DNA of 64,000 nucleotides from Bombyx mori (Eukaryota; Arthropoda; Insecta; Lepidoptera; Bombycidae): the NCBI RefSeq assembly GCF_030269925.1, contig NC_085128.1, positions 18,044,501-18,108,500 on the forward strand, written 5' to 3'. Each line of letters begins with the position of its first letter. Position 1 is the stretch's first letter. The translations under genes and the position numbers were made by a program. A model generated the notes under the pieces. The model saw only the letters and a list, made by a program, of their open reading frames with translations, ran no database searches and had not been told where the DNA came from. Positions 21,515 through 33,599 of the stretch are shown piece by piece.

Positions 21515-21763
21515 TATATATTTTTTTATTGCTTAGATGGCTGGACGAGCTCACAGCCCACCTGGTGTTAAGTGGTTACTGGAGCCCATAGACATCTACA
21601 ACATAAACGCGCCACCCACCTCGAGATATAAGTTCTAAGGTCTCAGTATAGTTACAACGGCTACCCCATTCTTCGAACCGAAAGGCATTACTGCTTCACG
21701 GCAGAAATAGGCGGGGTGGTGGTACCTACCCGTGCGGACTCCCAAGAGGTCCTACCACCAGTG
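21515..21763 (-). mobile_element. Bm1 SINE, 5'-truncated
   Basis: Reverse complement of the Bm1 body, from a T-run and ATTGCTTAGATGGCTGG to GAGGTCCTACCACCAGT. Confidence 0.93.
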
Positions 21764-23731
21764 ATAAACGTAATTTAGAAATCACAGCACAATTTGTATA
21801 AAACTTCCACAGCGGCAAAGTTTGACTGATAAAATTGCACTGTGTACATTTTTTTGTGAAGAATGGTGCCAACATCAACCGCAGACTGAAACGCGGTAAC
21901 ACCTGGTTGCGTTCACTCCCATTGTACACTTGAGTGCATAATAATCACTATTTTGCTTTTAAAACTTTATAGTACAAGAATACCAAAATATTTCTATAAA
22001 TATTCTTGGTAGCAAATTTAAATTTATTTACAGCTTTAAAATGTAATGACTAAAGTTCATTGACGAGTGAATCAATTTACGTAAATGAGTAATTACCCTT
22101 TACCTGTATTTGCTTCCATGTAAAATCTTAAAAATATATTGTAATGAAGCCGTAAAAATGTGGATTAAACAAGTGGCGACAAATGCAGTTATTGGCATTC
22201 TTTCATTCATTGATTCTTTCAAGTGAATCAACGCATTGAGGATTAATTAATTCCTGTTATCACCCAGTCTACAAATAACATATTTATACGCATAACATAA
22301 GCCCACGTGAATATATCTCATAAGTCATATCCATAATTTAAGCCTCTGACCGAAAATCACTAGTAATGGCATACACGCTTGGTAGAAGTTCCAAACTGTG
22401 ATATATATGTATATGACCAGTTCAACACCGTGTTAGACCTCATATGGTGAAGTGTCACGTAATACATGAGGCGCCCTCTCTGAAGCCAAGTCAAGCCTTG
22501 AATTCTAAGCACTTAAGAGGTACTCAGAAAATATGTTCCTACGCACATAATAGGATCTACTAAAGACATTTTATAAATATTCCAAAACAATGAAAACATT
22601 TTAAGCAGTTTAGTTAATACATTTGATAGACATTCATGACTATGGGTATCCTCAATAAAAAACTATAGTTGAAACTTTGTTGTTTCCTTTGTCAAGAATT
22701 TAAAATGATTTAAAGTTTTAAATAATTGAAGTGTTGCTGAAAATATTACTTTTTTATATTCAAATTTTATTTCATTAGAGTTGAACGTTGTGATGTAAGT
22801 GTTGTTTCATTTGTCGATGTGTTGATAATATTACTTTCTGTGTTGAGTTTTAATTGTTTATTGAGTAGCTAAAGGCACACGATGTGCTGACAAATTTTGG
22901 TCATTAAAAATATAAAATTGGACACAATAAAAATACTATTAGACAACGGAGTCAGCCGAAATCTGTGCCGTAAGCTTAGAGTTAATTTCAGGGGATCGCC
23001 ACGCGTTCAGTGTGATCTTCGCAAGCAGCATATCTACTTCGTCTTCTATGAATAAGTGATATAAGTCATTGTAGTAATAAAAGTTTGCTACTGGAATTTA
23101 ATCACTAGATGATTATTTTGATGGATGAATAATTTCGAATAATTTTTGCAATCATTGTGATTCTATATGAAATGCGATCTTTATTCTATTAATATTATAT
23201 ATCATGTATACATAATATTCGGAGTTTAGCACTTTATTATTAAATTTTTCGGAAAAGATGTTTTTTTGTAAAGCCAAATGTTAATGTTAATTGCAAATTG
23301 GAAATTTTAGAGAATTTTGACCTCCCTAAATCCAATGTAAAACTCAAATATTGACACTGGCAACCCTGATTACGAACTCAAATACTCAGCTCTGGAACTC
23401 AACTCAACAATATCTGAGCTCAATCAGGGGCTTGTTCGAAGTGAAATTTTTGCTTTGCGCGTTTCTTATTCATAGACATTACTTATGCATGCAACAGACG
23501 AAAATATTACAGCGTTTTAATGAAAGAAATATTAATTTTGAGGTAAGTTTTCTTTGAACAACGAGGGTAGACTGTGTTGCCAGATTTCAAAACGAGTGTA
23601 CCATATATTTTAATAATAGATTTTTAAATAATGTCTTTTATAGACTTGTACTCTAATTAAATATTACGAATATATTAAAATTAAAGTTTTCGGACTCTTT
23701 TAATCACTTAGATCCATCATTTTATTAGATA
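21764..23731. other. Long unassigned AT-rich stretch
   Basis: No exon or repeat recognised. A short GC-richer patch at about 22945-23045 has no open frame of note. Confidence 0.45.
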
Positions 23732-23931
23732 CTAGCGACCCGCCCTCGCTTCGCTTCGGAAACATTAAAACACACATGTAACCAAAAAAAAAAAAAAAAG
23801 TAGCCTATGTTCATCAGGGACAATGTCGGCTTCTAATGGAAAAAGAATTTTTCAAATCGGTCCAGTAGTTTCGGAGCCTATTCGAAACAAACAAACAAAC
23901 AAATCTTTCCTCTTTATAATATTAGTATAGA
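23732..23931 (-). mobile_element. Short Helitron-like element
   Basis: On the minus strand it begins TCTATACTAATATTATAAAG and ends GGCGGGTCGCTAG, flanked by A on the 5' side and T on the 3' side as expected for Helitrons. The 3' end can fold as AGCGA / TCGCT around GGGCGGG. It is about 200 bases with an A-run and a (CAAA)-type run. It differs by only a few positions from the plus-strand copy at 42044-42248. Confidence 0.88.
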
Positions 23932-24075
23932 TAGCTTAAGTCCAATTAATTCATCTTTCATTACATACGTCATATCATAAAGTACTTTACCTTGGTATAG
24001 TAAAATGGATTTTCATAGCAGCTGGTATAATACATTGATTTAAGGAGAAAGTAATTATAATTATTTATTGAATAG

Positions 24076-24415
24076 GTATATTTTTTATTGCCCGTGTAGG
24101 CAGATGAGCATACGGCCCTCATGATAGTGAGTGGTTACCGTCACCCATGGACTTCAGAAATGCCAGGGCAGAGTTAAGCCACTGCTTACCGTTAAGTACT
24201 CTCCCAAGCCTCGTTTGAAGAAGGATAAATCATAGCGCTCAGGAAACACCGTGGAGGGGAGCTCATTCCAAAGACGGATGGTACGTGGCCAGGTAGTATG
24301 GATGATCTCTACTCCGGTCGCGGGACGTACGATGGTAAAACCGAGATGATGGTATCATCTCAAACAATTCCTCAGAGCACCCCCCATGGAACATACAATG
24401 TAAACGGACCCAGGG
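24076..24415 (-). mobile_element. CR1-type LINE 3' end
   Basis: The plus strand shows the reverse complement of the LINE tail (TTTATTGCCCGTGTAGGCAG, then GAGTGGTTACCGTCACCCAT) and continues upstream into coding sequence (CACCGTGGAGGGGAGCTCAT, then GATGGTACGTGG). Longer than most copies here, with about 200 bases of ORF2 C-terminus. Confidence 0.82.
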
Positions 24416-24424
24416 TCCAATTCG

Positions 24425-24500
24425 GCTTAAGTGGTTTCTGGAGCTCATAGACATCATTACGTGAGCAATTTGAAATGCCCAGTTTTATGCCTAAGATATA
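24425..24500 (-). mobile_element. Eroded Bm1 fragment
   Basis: GGCTTAAGTGGTTTCTGGAG and CTCATAGACATC match the reverse complement of the Bm1 3' body with several changes. Confidence 0.6.
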
Positions 24501-26644
24501 ATATGCTATGATCTACTGAGCAATATCGCCTAAGCACTCAAAGTACAAATTATTTGAAGATACGATCTGGATAAAATAAACGTACGTCAAATCACTCACC
24601 ACGACTCTATCTGTCGCAAATATTGAAACAAATTTATTTTTGCAAATAAATATAAACAGTCTATCATGGAAACACTGTTGAAAGAAATTAGATCTTGCAA
24701 CCTCCGGTTCGTTGCGTCGCAGCCATTTTACACAGAATAATGTGGTTTGTTGAATTTTAGTGAACAGTCTCTGGAAGTCTGGCGCTGCATTGTGTACGTT
24801 TTAACGGAGTTTTAAACTTTCAGTTAATCACTTGTCTATTTCAATAAATAGTCGCGCTACGATGCTATCATCGCATTTATAAATAAAAAAGATGTGTGGT
24901 GTCGTGGGACATCGGATAGGAACGAAGTTCCTTATTATAAAAATATTAATTTTAAGTTCTACGAGGTAAAAAGAAAATAAAACTGGAGGTTTCACAACAA
25001 CCCACGGTCATTCGGTAACGTGCGAAATTATTGTGGTACACTTCATTCACGGTTGTTTGCATAAGAGTTAGTGTATTGCGCAAACGAACGCTCTGAGATC
25101 GTGGTCAATGAATGATAAAAAAATATGTTATTTTTTGTACGTTATTACAAAGTTAAGTCGTACACTGTGTGCATTACTAATAAAAATCTTACGTTACGGA
25201 CGTTTTTTTCCCGGTTAGAGTACCCCTCCGCATCGTCCCATAAGGAACCTCGTTACAAAACAGCAATTTCATTAAGCTGTTCGCACGTCACATACGTTGA
25301 TGGGACTATGATCTAAAGTTTACAGTTCCTTTCAAGACTAGTAGATAGATAGATTTAATAAGCCAAAGTAAGGACCTTTCGTCATTAGTTTAGACGGCTT
25401 TTGTAACCGTAAAATGAGTGTGAAGACTTCACGTTCTGTTATATATAGTTCACCGTCCAAACAACTTAATGCCGCCGCTGTTTCAACTGCATTGCGATAA
25501 CCACCGATATTGCGATAAACAGAACATGCATGATTGCTTCCAGAGAATCGTATCAAAGTATCGAAAAGTTACATCGAAACGCCACCATTTATGCTTTAAT
25601 GTAGATTACATAACGTTTCAATTTAAAAAAAAAAGTAAAAAAATGGTCACAGCATTTTATTCAAATCTTTGTCGTTTGAACAATTGAAACGGAAAAAATA
25701 TGAATATGATTTCCTGACGCACTTTCGAGAAGTTTCCACGCGCCAAATGAACCATATTCCGGGCCATAACATTCGCATTATTCAACAAAAAATATTCCTT
25801 AAGGCTGTTTATAGATGGGGCGTTTTAAAAGCGCCTTCTTATAGCAAGCGCCTTAGATATGCTTTTGAAGTATTGCCGATGTTGCGATGCGATTAAATAT
25901 CCCATATACTTGCCTGGAAATAAACAGCTTCTACTATAGTGATGAAAGAATCCAGTATATTATGTTCTTGATGTTTATCACGGTGTTTTTATGGTTCCAA
26001 TAACAAATTAACACAGTAGAGCAAACCCAGAAGATATTAAAGACTAGTTTACATGCTATGCTCATGAAACTAAATTCATTTTTTTTTGTTATCGTGTCGT
26101 GAACAGTCAACTTTATTCAAAGTAAGTCTTAGGAACACTCGGGGAGGGAGCAACCTTAACTTTTTATATACATTTTAGCGACTAAATGAACTGAAACTCT
26201 GTCTCGCAGATGTTCGGGGGTTTTGCATGTTTAATGACAAATCCCAGAGACTTAGCAGTTACAGTTGGAGATAAATTTCATCGAGAATTACACTTTGCTT
26301 GGTTATTTTGACCAGAATGTCTTTATACACAACCATTAAAACTAACGCGGCTCTGAACGGAAATCCATTCCGTGTTTCCATTCATTTTCACGGTTAATCC
26401 TAAATATTGAAGCCTCGTTCGTCCTGATCTGAAGAGTGAGACTGGCTGGGAAAACTTAAATACTCTTTTTTGGCTCAATGGGCAACATTTTGAATTATGA
26501 AACATTTTTATGCCCAAAATCATCAAACTACTTACTTAACTTAACTTAAATAAATGGTGTGTTAAAGTGATAAAATTATGCTCCTAAGTTATGAATTATA
26601 GGCGAAAGAACTCAAAAAATATAACAGATTTCAGAAGTTAAAAG
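24501..26644. other. Long unassigned stretch
   Basis: Several open frames of 60-75 codons occur but none has a recognisable domain or paired splice sites. A block around 25200-25560 is less AT-rich and more word-diverse than its surroundings; I cannot assign it. Confidence 0.4.
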
Positions 26645-27096
26645 TCATCGTGGTCTATAGGTTAAGACGTCCGTTACATTTGTATCTAGCGATGCACCGG
26701 TGATCGAATCCCGCTGGCAAGTACCAATTTTTCTAATGAAATACGTACTTAACAAATGGTCACGATTAACTTCCACTGCGAAGGAATAACATCGTGTAAT
26801 AAAAATGAATCCCGCAAAACTATAAATTGCGTAATTACTGGTGGTAGGATCATTGGTGGTAGGACCTCTTGTGAGTTCGCGCGGGTGGGTACCACCACCC
26901 TGCCTATTTCTACCGTTAAGCAGTAATGCGTTTCGGTTTGAAGGGTGGGGCAGCCGTTGTAACTATACTTGAGACCTTAGAACTTATATCTCAGGGTGGG
27001 TATGCGCATTTACGTTGTGGATGTCTGTGGGCTCCAGTAACCACTTAACACCAGGTGGGCTGTGAGCTCGTCCACCCATCTAAGCAATAAAAAATA
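26645..27096 (+). mobile_element. Bm1 SINE, full length
   Basis: The head (CATCGTGGTCTATAGG, then GATCGAATCCCGC with a mutated B box) is followed by the complete body and tail CATCTAAGCAATAAAAAAT. The phrase TGGTGGTAGGA is duplicated in tandem near 26839-26866. Head substitutions suggest an older copy. Confidence 0.92.
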
Positions 27097-27101
27097 ATAA
27101 T

Positions 27102-27155
27102 AAAAGTTGACACCTAGTGGGCCGTGACTTCATTCGACCCTCAACGCAAAAACAT
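27102..27155 (+). mobile_element. Tail of a diverged Bm1-like variant
   Basis: AAAGTTGACACCTAGTGGGC resembles the Bm1 tail (TTAACACCAGGTGGGC) but carries its own differences. Exactly the same 24-base variant recurs inverted at 29973-29996, indicating a distinct Bm1-related subfamily. Confidence 0.55.
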
Positions 27156-27189
27156 ATTTTTTCTATTTTGAATTTTAACTTCACAGTTT

Positions 27190-27625
27190 AGACAGCTTAG
27201 TCACTCTAGCGCACTGAGACCAAGAGGGTTGTATGACACGGCGGCGGCTGCGGTCCGCGCTACCGTCGTTGCTGGACGTACTGTGAAAAAGCAACCCGGT
27301 CGACAGTGAATTGCGTTCCGACCCGGCAGGCTGGTTCTGACCCAGCGGAGTTTTCTGGAACACCAGCAGCATCGCCCGAGTCGCCTCACGGACCATCGTA
27401 CCGCATTGCCGTCGGTCGGGCGTCCTCAGGGTGGCACCGCGGGTCTGGTTGTAGTGTTGACCACGGGAACCCCCCATTCTGCCCGGATTTTGACCCAGAA
27501 CGAAGATCGGACGTCGAGTGAGTGTATGCAAGGGAAGTCGTTTGGTGGGTAGGGCCAAAAAGCATATTTGGGCCCGCGGTCCTCTCCCAATATCTGCGCA
27601 CCATTCGGACCCCGATCCAAAAAAA
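27190..27625. other. GC-rich block, probably R1-clade LINE derived
   Basis: A sharp GC-rich island of about 430 bases. It contains GGCTGGTTCTGACCCAGCGG, of which CTGGTTCTGACCCAGCGG also occurs in the 3' UTR of the R1-clade LINE at 3046-3063, pointing to a 3' fragment of a related plus-strand LINE. Overlapping open frames on both strands (for example 27181-27645 on the minus strand) are probably GC-driven. No RT motif is visible, so origin is inferred from the shared 18-mer. Confidence 0.5.
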
Positions 27626-28845
27626 AAGGCGAAATGAAAGTTCATAATTTAGACTTTGGACCAAGTTTCTAGATCTTAAACATTATCAATGAATTGAACG
27701 AATGATATAAATACGCTACAGATGTCTGAATAATAAAATCAAAATACATAATTTTAATAAAAACCAATTTTTCAACTCAGTCATCTGCATAAACGAAATA
27801 ACTAGGATTTTCCGTTGAAAAACAAAGTAAAACAAAACAACGGTACAGGGCGCTCCCCGGCGCATTAATTTGAATAATTTCATCGTATTTTCGAGACGAA
27901 ATCCATCATTTCCTCACCGCTGGCTCCGCGCAGATGACGCGCTATAGATATAAAATGATGCTGAAAATATTTGTAATTAAATATGGCTATTTTTGTCTAA
28001 AGGCGAGATGCCTGATTGCAGAAAGGTTTTTATTGGATTCAAACGAATTGAGGACACACCTAGAGCTAATTGGTTGCTGTGCTAAGTGACTAACCCTTAA
28101 AAACGTATAACATCTCCGCAGCAGAAATGTTTGTGCGGGCTTGTTGCAGCTGGTAAAACAATTAATGGAACAACTGCATCGCCATCACAAAGAAATTGAA
28201 AATTCAAAATTTAAATTTTGGGCAGTGACGACAGCCACTCACTAATGAGTAGGCCATACGCTTGTCTGCCTTTAGTTGCATCTTCTTCAAAGTAGATAAG
28301 CAAGTACCAGATGACTTGGTAGTAGCAATTTCGTGGGCATCCATCACCATACGATAAACAAGGGGAGAAGTTTTTCTTGAAAATATTATGTAAAATACAA
28401 TAAGATAATAAAAGCGATTCCTCACCAAATTTAGGGTAGGTATTCTTTCGTTAGAAATACCTATATCGATGGAAAAATTAGATTGGATTTCTTCTCATAA
28501 CATTGAAAATTCGTTTTCGAAGCTTTGGTACTCATTGGAAATGAGATTCGACTATTGTCAAATGGCTATTCTACACAAATCTATCTTCACAAAATGTGCC
28601 AATACTTTATAACAGATTTAAGTCCATCAGTGTAACCCAATTGACTGACAATATGCCTCAGTATCAAACCGTTGGCTACTTCGAGATGGAGGATAATTTA
28701 ATCGGAAGAGAAGGAGAATGAATAAAGAAGCAGTAACTGGAGGTACTCAGAGTTGCATAGCTGTTTCCGGTGATGAACAAAAGTATAAAGAACCCCTTAG
28801 TTGGGATGCGCTCATATCGCCGATGTATCCCTTTTTATATTTTTT
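27626..28845. other. Unassigned AT-rich stretch
   Basis: Nothing recognised apart from AT-rich sequence; a 74-codon minus frame at 28204-28428 has no known domain. Confidence 0.45.
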
Positions 28846-29089
28846 ATTTTTTTATTACTTAGACGGTTGGACGAGCTCACAGCCCATCTGGTGTTAAGTG
28901 GTTACTGGAGCCCATAGACATCTACGACGTAAATGGGCCACCCACCTTGAGATATAAGTTCTAAGGTCTCAGTATAGTTACGACGGCTGCCCCACCCTTC
29001 AAACCGAAACGCAATACTGCTTCACGGCAGAAATAGGCAGGGTGGTGGTACCTACTCGTGCGGACTCACAAGAGGTCATACCACCAGTA
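28846..29089 (-). mobile_element. Bm1 SINE, 5'-truncated
   Basis: Reverse complement of the body, from a T-run and ATTACTTAGACGGTTGG to GAGGTCATACCACCAGT. Confidence 0.93.
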
Positions 29090-29791
29090 TCGGCAACGGT
29101 CGCCACTTAATATGAGGTATACCATAAGGCCGTTTATCTTCAATAAATAAAAACAAGCAATTCAATTTTCCATCTCCGAATAAACAAAAGCGTCGCCTTG
29201 TAGCAAGTTGCGCCCATTAATCTCGGCTCCCAGAACATTAACATTTGTATTCACATTAACATTTTTATTGCGAATCTTGTTGCAGAGAAAGAATCAAGAT
29301 AAACTGATACAAGACTGAGTCAGAATCTGTATTGTACACTTATTCTTCTGCGCTTAACGCTCATAAACATTGCGTCTGTTGACAAAAGAACAACTGATGG
29401 TGAGTATTCGTGATCTCTCATGAACATCACTAGTGTCGAAGATACCGCCAAGCCGTTACGTATCATTGAGTACTTTCGTCCTCGAGCCCAGTTAGAAAAA
29501 GGAAGCTCTCATTTTTGTAAACAGAATGAGACCAATCGGTTTGAAAAATTATAATTTTATTTTAATAGCTTTGGCAAGAATTATTGGTGTATTGACATTG
29601 ATAAATTTTGATTCATTTTGAAACAATCAAACAGTAAAATGACACTTCGTTTTTGAATCGCCTGATAAATTGATTTATCAAATACATGAATATTTGTAAA
29701 GTTGCACGAGATCAACGCTAAACTATTCTCATAAAGAAAAGGTTAAGCACCTGCCCTTTATGATATGAACTGTTGACTGATTTTCTGCATA
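29090..29791. other. Unassigned stretch
   Basis: No gene recognised. Around 29395-29500 there is a faint trace of a reversed CR1-type tail (CATTGAGTACTTTCGTCCTC) too eroded to call. Confidence 0.35.
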
Positions 29792-29930
29792 AGGTCGTCG
29801 TGGCCTAAAAGACCAGACGATCTGTGCATTCCTTTCGAGCAATACAACTGTGCCGATGTTCGAATCCCGCAGTCATTTAAGCCAAATTTTCTAATAAAAT
29901 ACGTACTTACCAAACATTTACGAATAAGTA
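29792..29930 (+). mobile_element. Bm1 head fragment (tRNA-derived)
   Basis: GTCGTCGTGGCCTAAAAG and GTTCGAATCCCGC followed by TTTTCTAATAAAATACGTAC match the Bm1 5' end. The body is missing and a reversed Bm1 follows. Confidence 0.75.
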
Positions 29931-29965
29931 AGCAATAAAACATGTACAATGCAAGTGCGCCACCC

Positions 29966-30226
29966 ACCCTAAACGGCCCACTAGGTGTCAACTTTTGAAT
30001 TTATTTTTTATTGCATAAGTTCACGTCCCACATGATGGTGGTTACCGGAGCTCATAGACATACACAACGTAAATGCCACCACCTATATTGAGATATGAGT
30101 TCTATGGTCTCATAGTACAAGGACTGCCCCACCCTTCAAACCGAAACGCAATACTGCTTCACGACAGAAATAGGTGGGTTGGTGGTACCTACCCGCGTGG
30201 ACTCACAAGAGGTCCTACCACCAGTA
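29966..30226 (-). mobile_element. Bm1 SINE (diverged), minus strand
   Basis: The first 30 bases are the inverted diverged tail also seen at 27102. From about 29999, a T-rich run leads into the reverse complement of the Bm1 body (TGGTGGTTACCGGAGCTC, CCTACCACCAGT). This may be two overlapping insertions rather than one. Confidence 0.75.
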
Positions 30227-31109
30227 AATATACATATTTAACATAGACTTCGATATACATATTTAACAAGTGTTGAAAAACAACTTCCACGACGACATAG
30301 GCCTCTCCATTTGCACGCTACTGGATATGATAGCCACCCTGCCCAACTTTACGTAATCAAATACAAGAGAAACTTTGAGCTCATACTCAAGTTGAGTGAC
30401 AGTACTCACGTAGCGATGTGTATCACCTACGGTAAGCAGATGCGCCGAGAGCTTATTCACCTATCAATCCAGTTAAATAAAAATGAATCTTTATGATCGG
30501 TTTACGTATCATATAATTTGTAATCTAATCTATCTTATTAAATTATATTGCATAGTAATATTTTGATAATTTTTCTAAGAATTTTATCTAACTTACACAT
30601 CTTTAAAAACAGAAATAAATTACGTAAAAAGAGTAATAGCGCAAAACAAAATTTTACGTTCCCTTGATATTTATTCAAATTGCACATAAACCCTTCATTT
30701 GAATTACAAACTTTCCAACGTATTTTACAACAAAATAAATCACATTTTCCGACGCAGACCGTGCGATCTTGCATAAACTCAAAAGCGTCCTCCGAAATTA
30801 AGTTTCTGGAGACCGCTTAAGTCCAAAAATCACGTTACCAAGTTCATACTCGGCGCATACATTAGTTGCAAGACGAGGGACTAAAACAAAATCATTATTC
30901 AAATCCACTGCTGAATAATGTTTTCAGGAATCGAGACAGAGTTCAGAGTTTTGTTTTTGAATTTGAATACGGGATGGGTAACACGTTCCGTCAAAGGAGA
31001 TCGGTGGATGTCTCCGAGCTGCACTAGCGAATGAGACGGACGTCATACAAGCGGGTACAAAATTGTAAGGACCGTTTTATATAAAGCTGTTTTACAATAA
31101 TATGTAATA
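30227..31109. other. Unassigned stretch
   Basis: No gene or repeat recognised; open frames up to 78 codons are unremarkable. Confidence 0.4.
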
Positions 31110-31125
31110 ATGTATTTACCAACTT
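31110..31125. repeat. 16-bp target-site duplication, left copy
   Basis: ATGTATTTACCAACTT here is repeated exactly at 31505-31520, bracketing the RTE fragment. Confidence 0.9.
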
Positions 31126-31504
31126 GTACGCAGCAGAGATGCGAATGTTGCGATGGATGTGTGGAGTAACGAGAATGCATAGAACACGGAATGAATATGT
31201 TAGAGGAAGTCTGAAAATGATACCTGTGACAGAGAAATTGAGAAGTGCGTATTTGGGTTGGTATGGACATGTGATGAGACGAAATGAAAATGAGATTGGT
31301 AATAGAGTGTTAACTATGAATGTGGAAGGATATAGAGGAAGAGGTAGACCTAAGAAGAAATGGATGGATTGTGAGAAAGACGATAATATGTGTAAGAGGG
31401 GAGTGAGCGAAGCAATGATATATGATAGAGGAGTACGGAAGGAGAAAACATGTTGCATCGACCCCAAGTGACTGGGAGAAGGGCAGGAGAATGGTGATGA
31501 TGAT
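31126..31504 (+). mobile_element. RTE-clade LINE, extreme 5' truncation
   Basis: A 379-base insertion between perfect 16-bp duplications. It encodes only the RT C-terminus in one frame (AEMRMLRWMCGV, then KLRSAYLGWYGHVMRR, then RGRGRPKKKWMDC). It ends in a short UTR and a TGATGATGA-type repeat, the usual RTE 3' terminus. The coding part has no stop before the natural end near 31471. Its family differs from the 17.9-kb RTE. Confidence 0.92.
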
Positions 31505-31520
31505 ATGTATTTACCAACTT

Positions 31521-32229
31521 ATGACTGCTTGCAACGAAAACTTAGTATACAGGTCTCCTTCGAAAACATATCTACAGCTACATCACTAATAACATGTTTG
31601 GTGTTTATCATACTCATTTGCCATTTATAATTTTATTAAATTATATAATAAATTTGACTGATAATTTGGTATCGGGAATCGATGTTTTAGTGTCTGCCAA
31701 ACACTTTCCAACATTTCCATCAAATACATTGTACAATTTCGGTTTGAAAACGTCGCATTTGTCCGCTTACCTCGCCAGCTTACCCGGGTAGTGTCGGTGA
31801 CCGATCAAAGCGCGCTGATCAAAGGACGCGGCGGTCTGGTCGAGGACAGGAACTGGTAATTAGCCGCCCTCACTCAGGCACGTACTCTTTACCAGACACC
31901 TTCTTGAAGTTTACATTAGAGTTATACAAATATCCCATTGGAATGAGATTAACGGAACCAAGTCAGGGCTATATAATAAGGTTTTTATTACTATGATAAT
32001 ATTTATACTTTCACAGAAACAGGTAGGTACGTATGGTATGGGAAGCTTTAGCTTACTTAAATCCAATATCACATTTAATGTATTCACAGCGCTTAAAACA
32101 ACAGATGGTTTAAATGGACTCGACCATCAACCATACCACAAAATCATCATCCAAATACGTGCCGCGTCATATCGTGACAGTAAATCAGCGACGGAATCAA
32201 TGACTGGTCAATAACAATGCATTAAGAAA
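31521..32229. other. Unassigned, repeat-free stretch
   Basis: No Bm1 or LINE pieces. A GC-rich patch at 31765-31890 (CAGCTTACCCGGGTAG, GGACGCGGCGGTCTGG) does not carry a convincing exon. Confidence 0.4.
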
Positions 32230-32840
32230 CAAAAACAGCGCGTTATGGCGAGGGGCTCGGCGCGGACTTAGGGTCGAGCTCCGTGTAATGATATCCGATG
32301 TAAGATATCCGACGTGTATCGGCGTCCAGCGGCGATCGACGGTCACTCGGTCATTACGGCCCTCGCTCTATGAAATATTTATGACGACTCCCATAATAAC
32401 GCCGGCGACGATATCATTATACTTTGTGATGGGGGTGTCGGGCGGGGCGGAATTTCTGAAAGCTCCTTACAATTGCAAAGTCGCAATCGTTCGCGACGCA
32501 GTCGATGCTCCCGCGAACTTGTAAACGTTTTATGTTAGAAATAATGACGGCGTCGTCCTTGATCACGGGCCGGCCCTGTCTGTGCGCAGACGCGGCGCCC
32601 CTGAACTGTCCGTATTAAGTTGTTAATTAGCTCCATAATACGACTTGCAGATGAGCCGAAACTTGTGAATACATAAAGATCCCTTTTTACCGATCGCATG
32701 CATTGTGGCCGGCGTGTGCGGCGGCGACCGGTCGGGGAGGCGGCTCCTGACGTATTCGTGCCACCAGCCACCAGAAGTTTGCCTGTTCATAAATAAACGC
32801 GAACGGTATTCAACAGCCCTTGGTGCTGTATGCATAACGA
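32230..32840. promoter_or_regulatory. CpG-rich block, candidate regulatory DNA
   Basis: About 600 bases of repeat-free, CpG-rich sequence with clustered short motifs: two GATATCCGA copies (32290, 32304), TTTATGAC (32378), a homeodomain-type TTAATTAG (32623) and ATAAATAAACG near 32789. Frames on both strands (32288-32524 plus, 32535-32771 minus, 32705-33001 plus) show no domain. Composition is unlike the AT-rich, repeat-laden flanks. The regulatory role is inferred; an unrecognised exon is the alternative. Confidence 0.4.
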
Positions 32841-33014
32841 ATTTGAAGGAGGCAAACTTGGAGGCTCTGCTGACTGGGATGGAGTATAAAATTCAGTATC
32901 AACATGCTGGAGGTTTTCATTCGACGACTTGCTGTCGGGCGCGACATATCTCCGCGATAATTAGTAACGTCACACGTAATTATCTATTCATTCGCATTTA
33001 AATAATACTATTCG

Positions 33015-33300
33015 TAGTATCAGTTTGTTTTTATTGAATTAATTTGATGTCGCGAACGTTGGTGAAGTTTGGTACAGTGAATCTTTATGAGTAATACTTT
33101 ATGTAAATGAATGTTTTACTGTAGTTGTGAAGGTGCAGTGCTTATCGCGGGTGATAGTCGGTGTTAATGCGCGGGTTGAGTGCGTCTCGTCGGCCATTTT
33201 GCGGTTGCTGTCAGCGCGATGTGTGGTCCCGTCCACTAGGCGGCGTGCGTGTCGCGTTGTCTCACGGTAATATGGCCGCCAAAACACGGCTGTTTTGAAT
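33015..33300. promoter_or_regulatory. CpG-rich block, possible promoter/5' exon
   Basis: A second CpG-rich block containing an Inr-like ATCAGTTTG (33018-33026), two GCCAT cores in GGCCATTTTGCGG and GGCGGCCAT (minus strand), and a donor-like CACG|GTAATA near 33266. No open frame of interest crosses it. It could be a non-coding first exon or a Polycomb-type element; nothing visible decides. Confidence 0.3.
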
Positions 33301-33599
33301 ATTTTTGCATCGAATCTACAAAGTTTTATCCTTTATTCTGTTTTGAAGCGAGGGACTTGTAAAATTACAATGTTGAAGCTTAAAATTTAATACGTTTTAT
33401 TATAATTTAAATAAACTTTAGTTTAGAAAATAAAGTTATTATGGAGTGAGTGAATTTTAGTGAAAGTATTTAGAAAAGTAGAACTTGCTTTAATATATGA
33501 ATATTAGCGTAAATATCAGCCGTGAATCTCTAGTCAAATATTTAAAATCTGAACTATAATTCAATATTTCCGGAACGTCGCCTGCAATACCTGACTCGT

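Noticed and set aside
27181..27645. 154-codon minus frame and overlapping plus frames
   Set aside because: All lie in a GC-rich block with frames open on both strands and no recognisable domain; likely LINE-derived.
31124..31471. 115-codon frame as an independent small gene
   Set aside because: It is the C-terminus of an RTE reverse transcriptase within a 16-bp target-site duplication.
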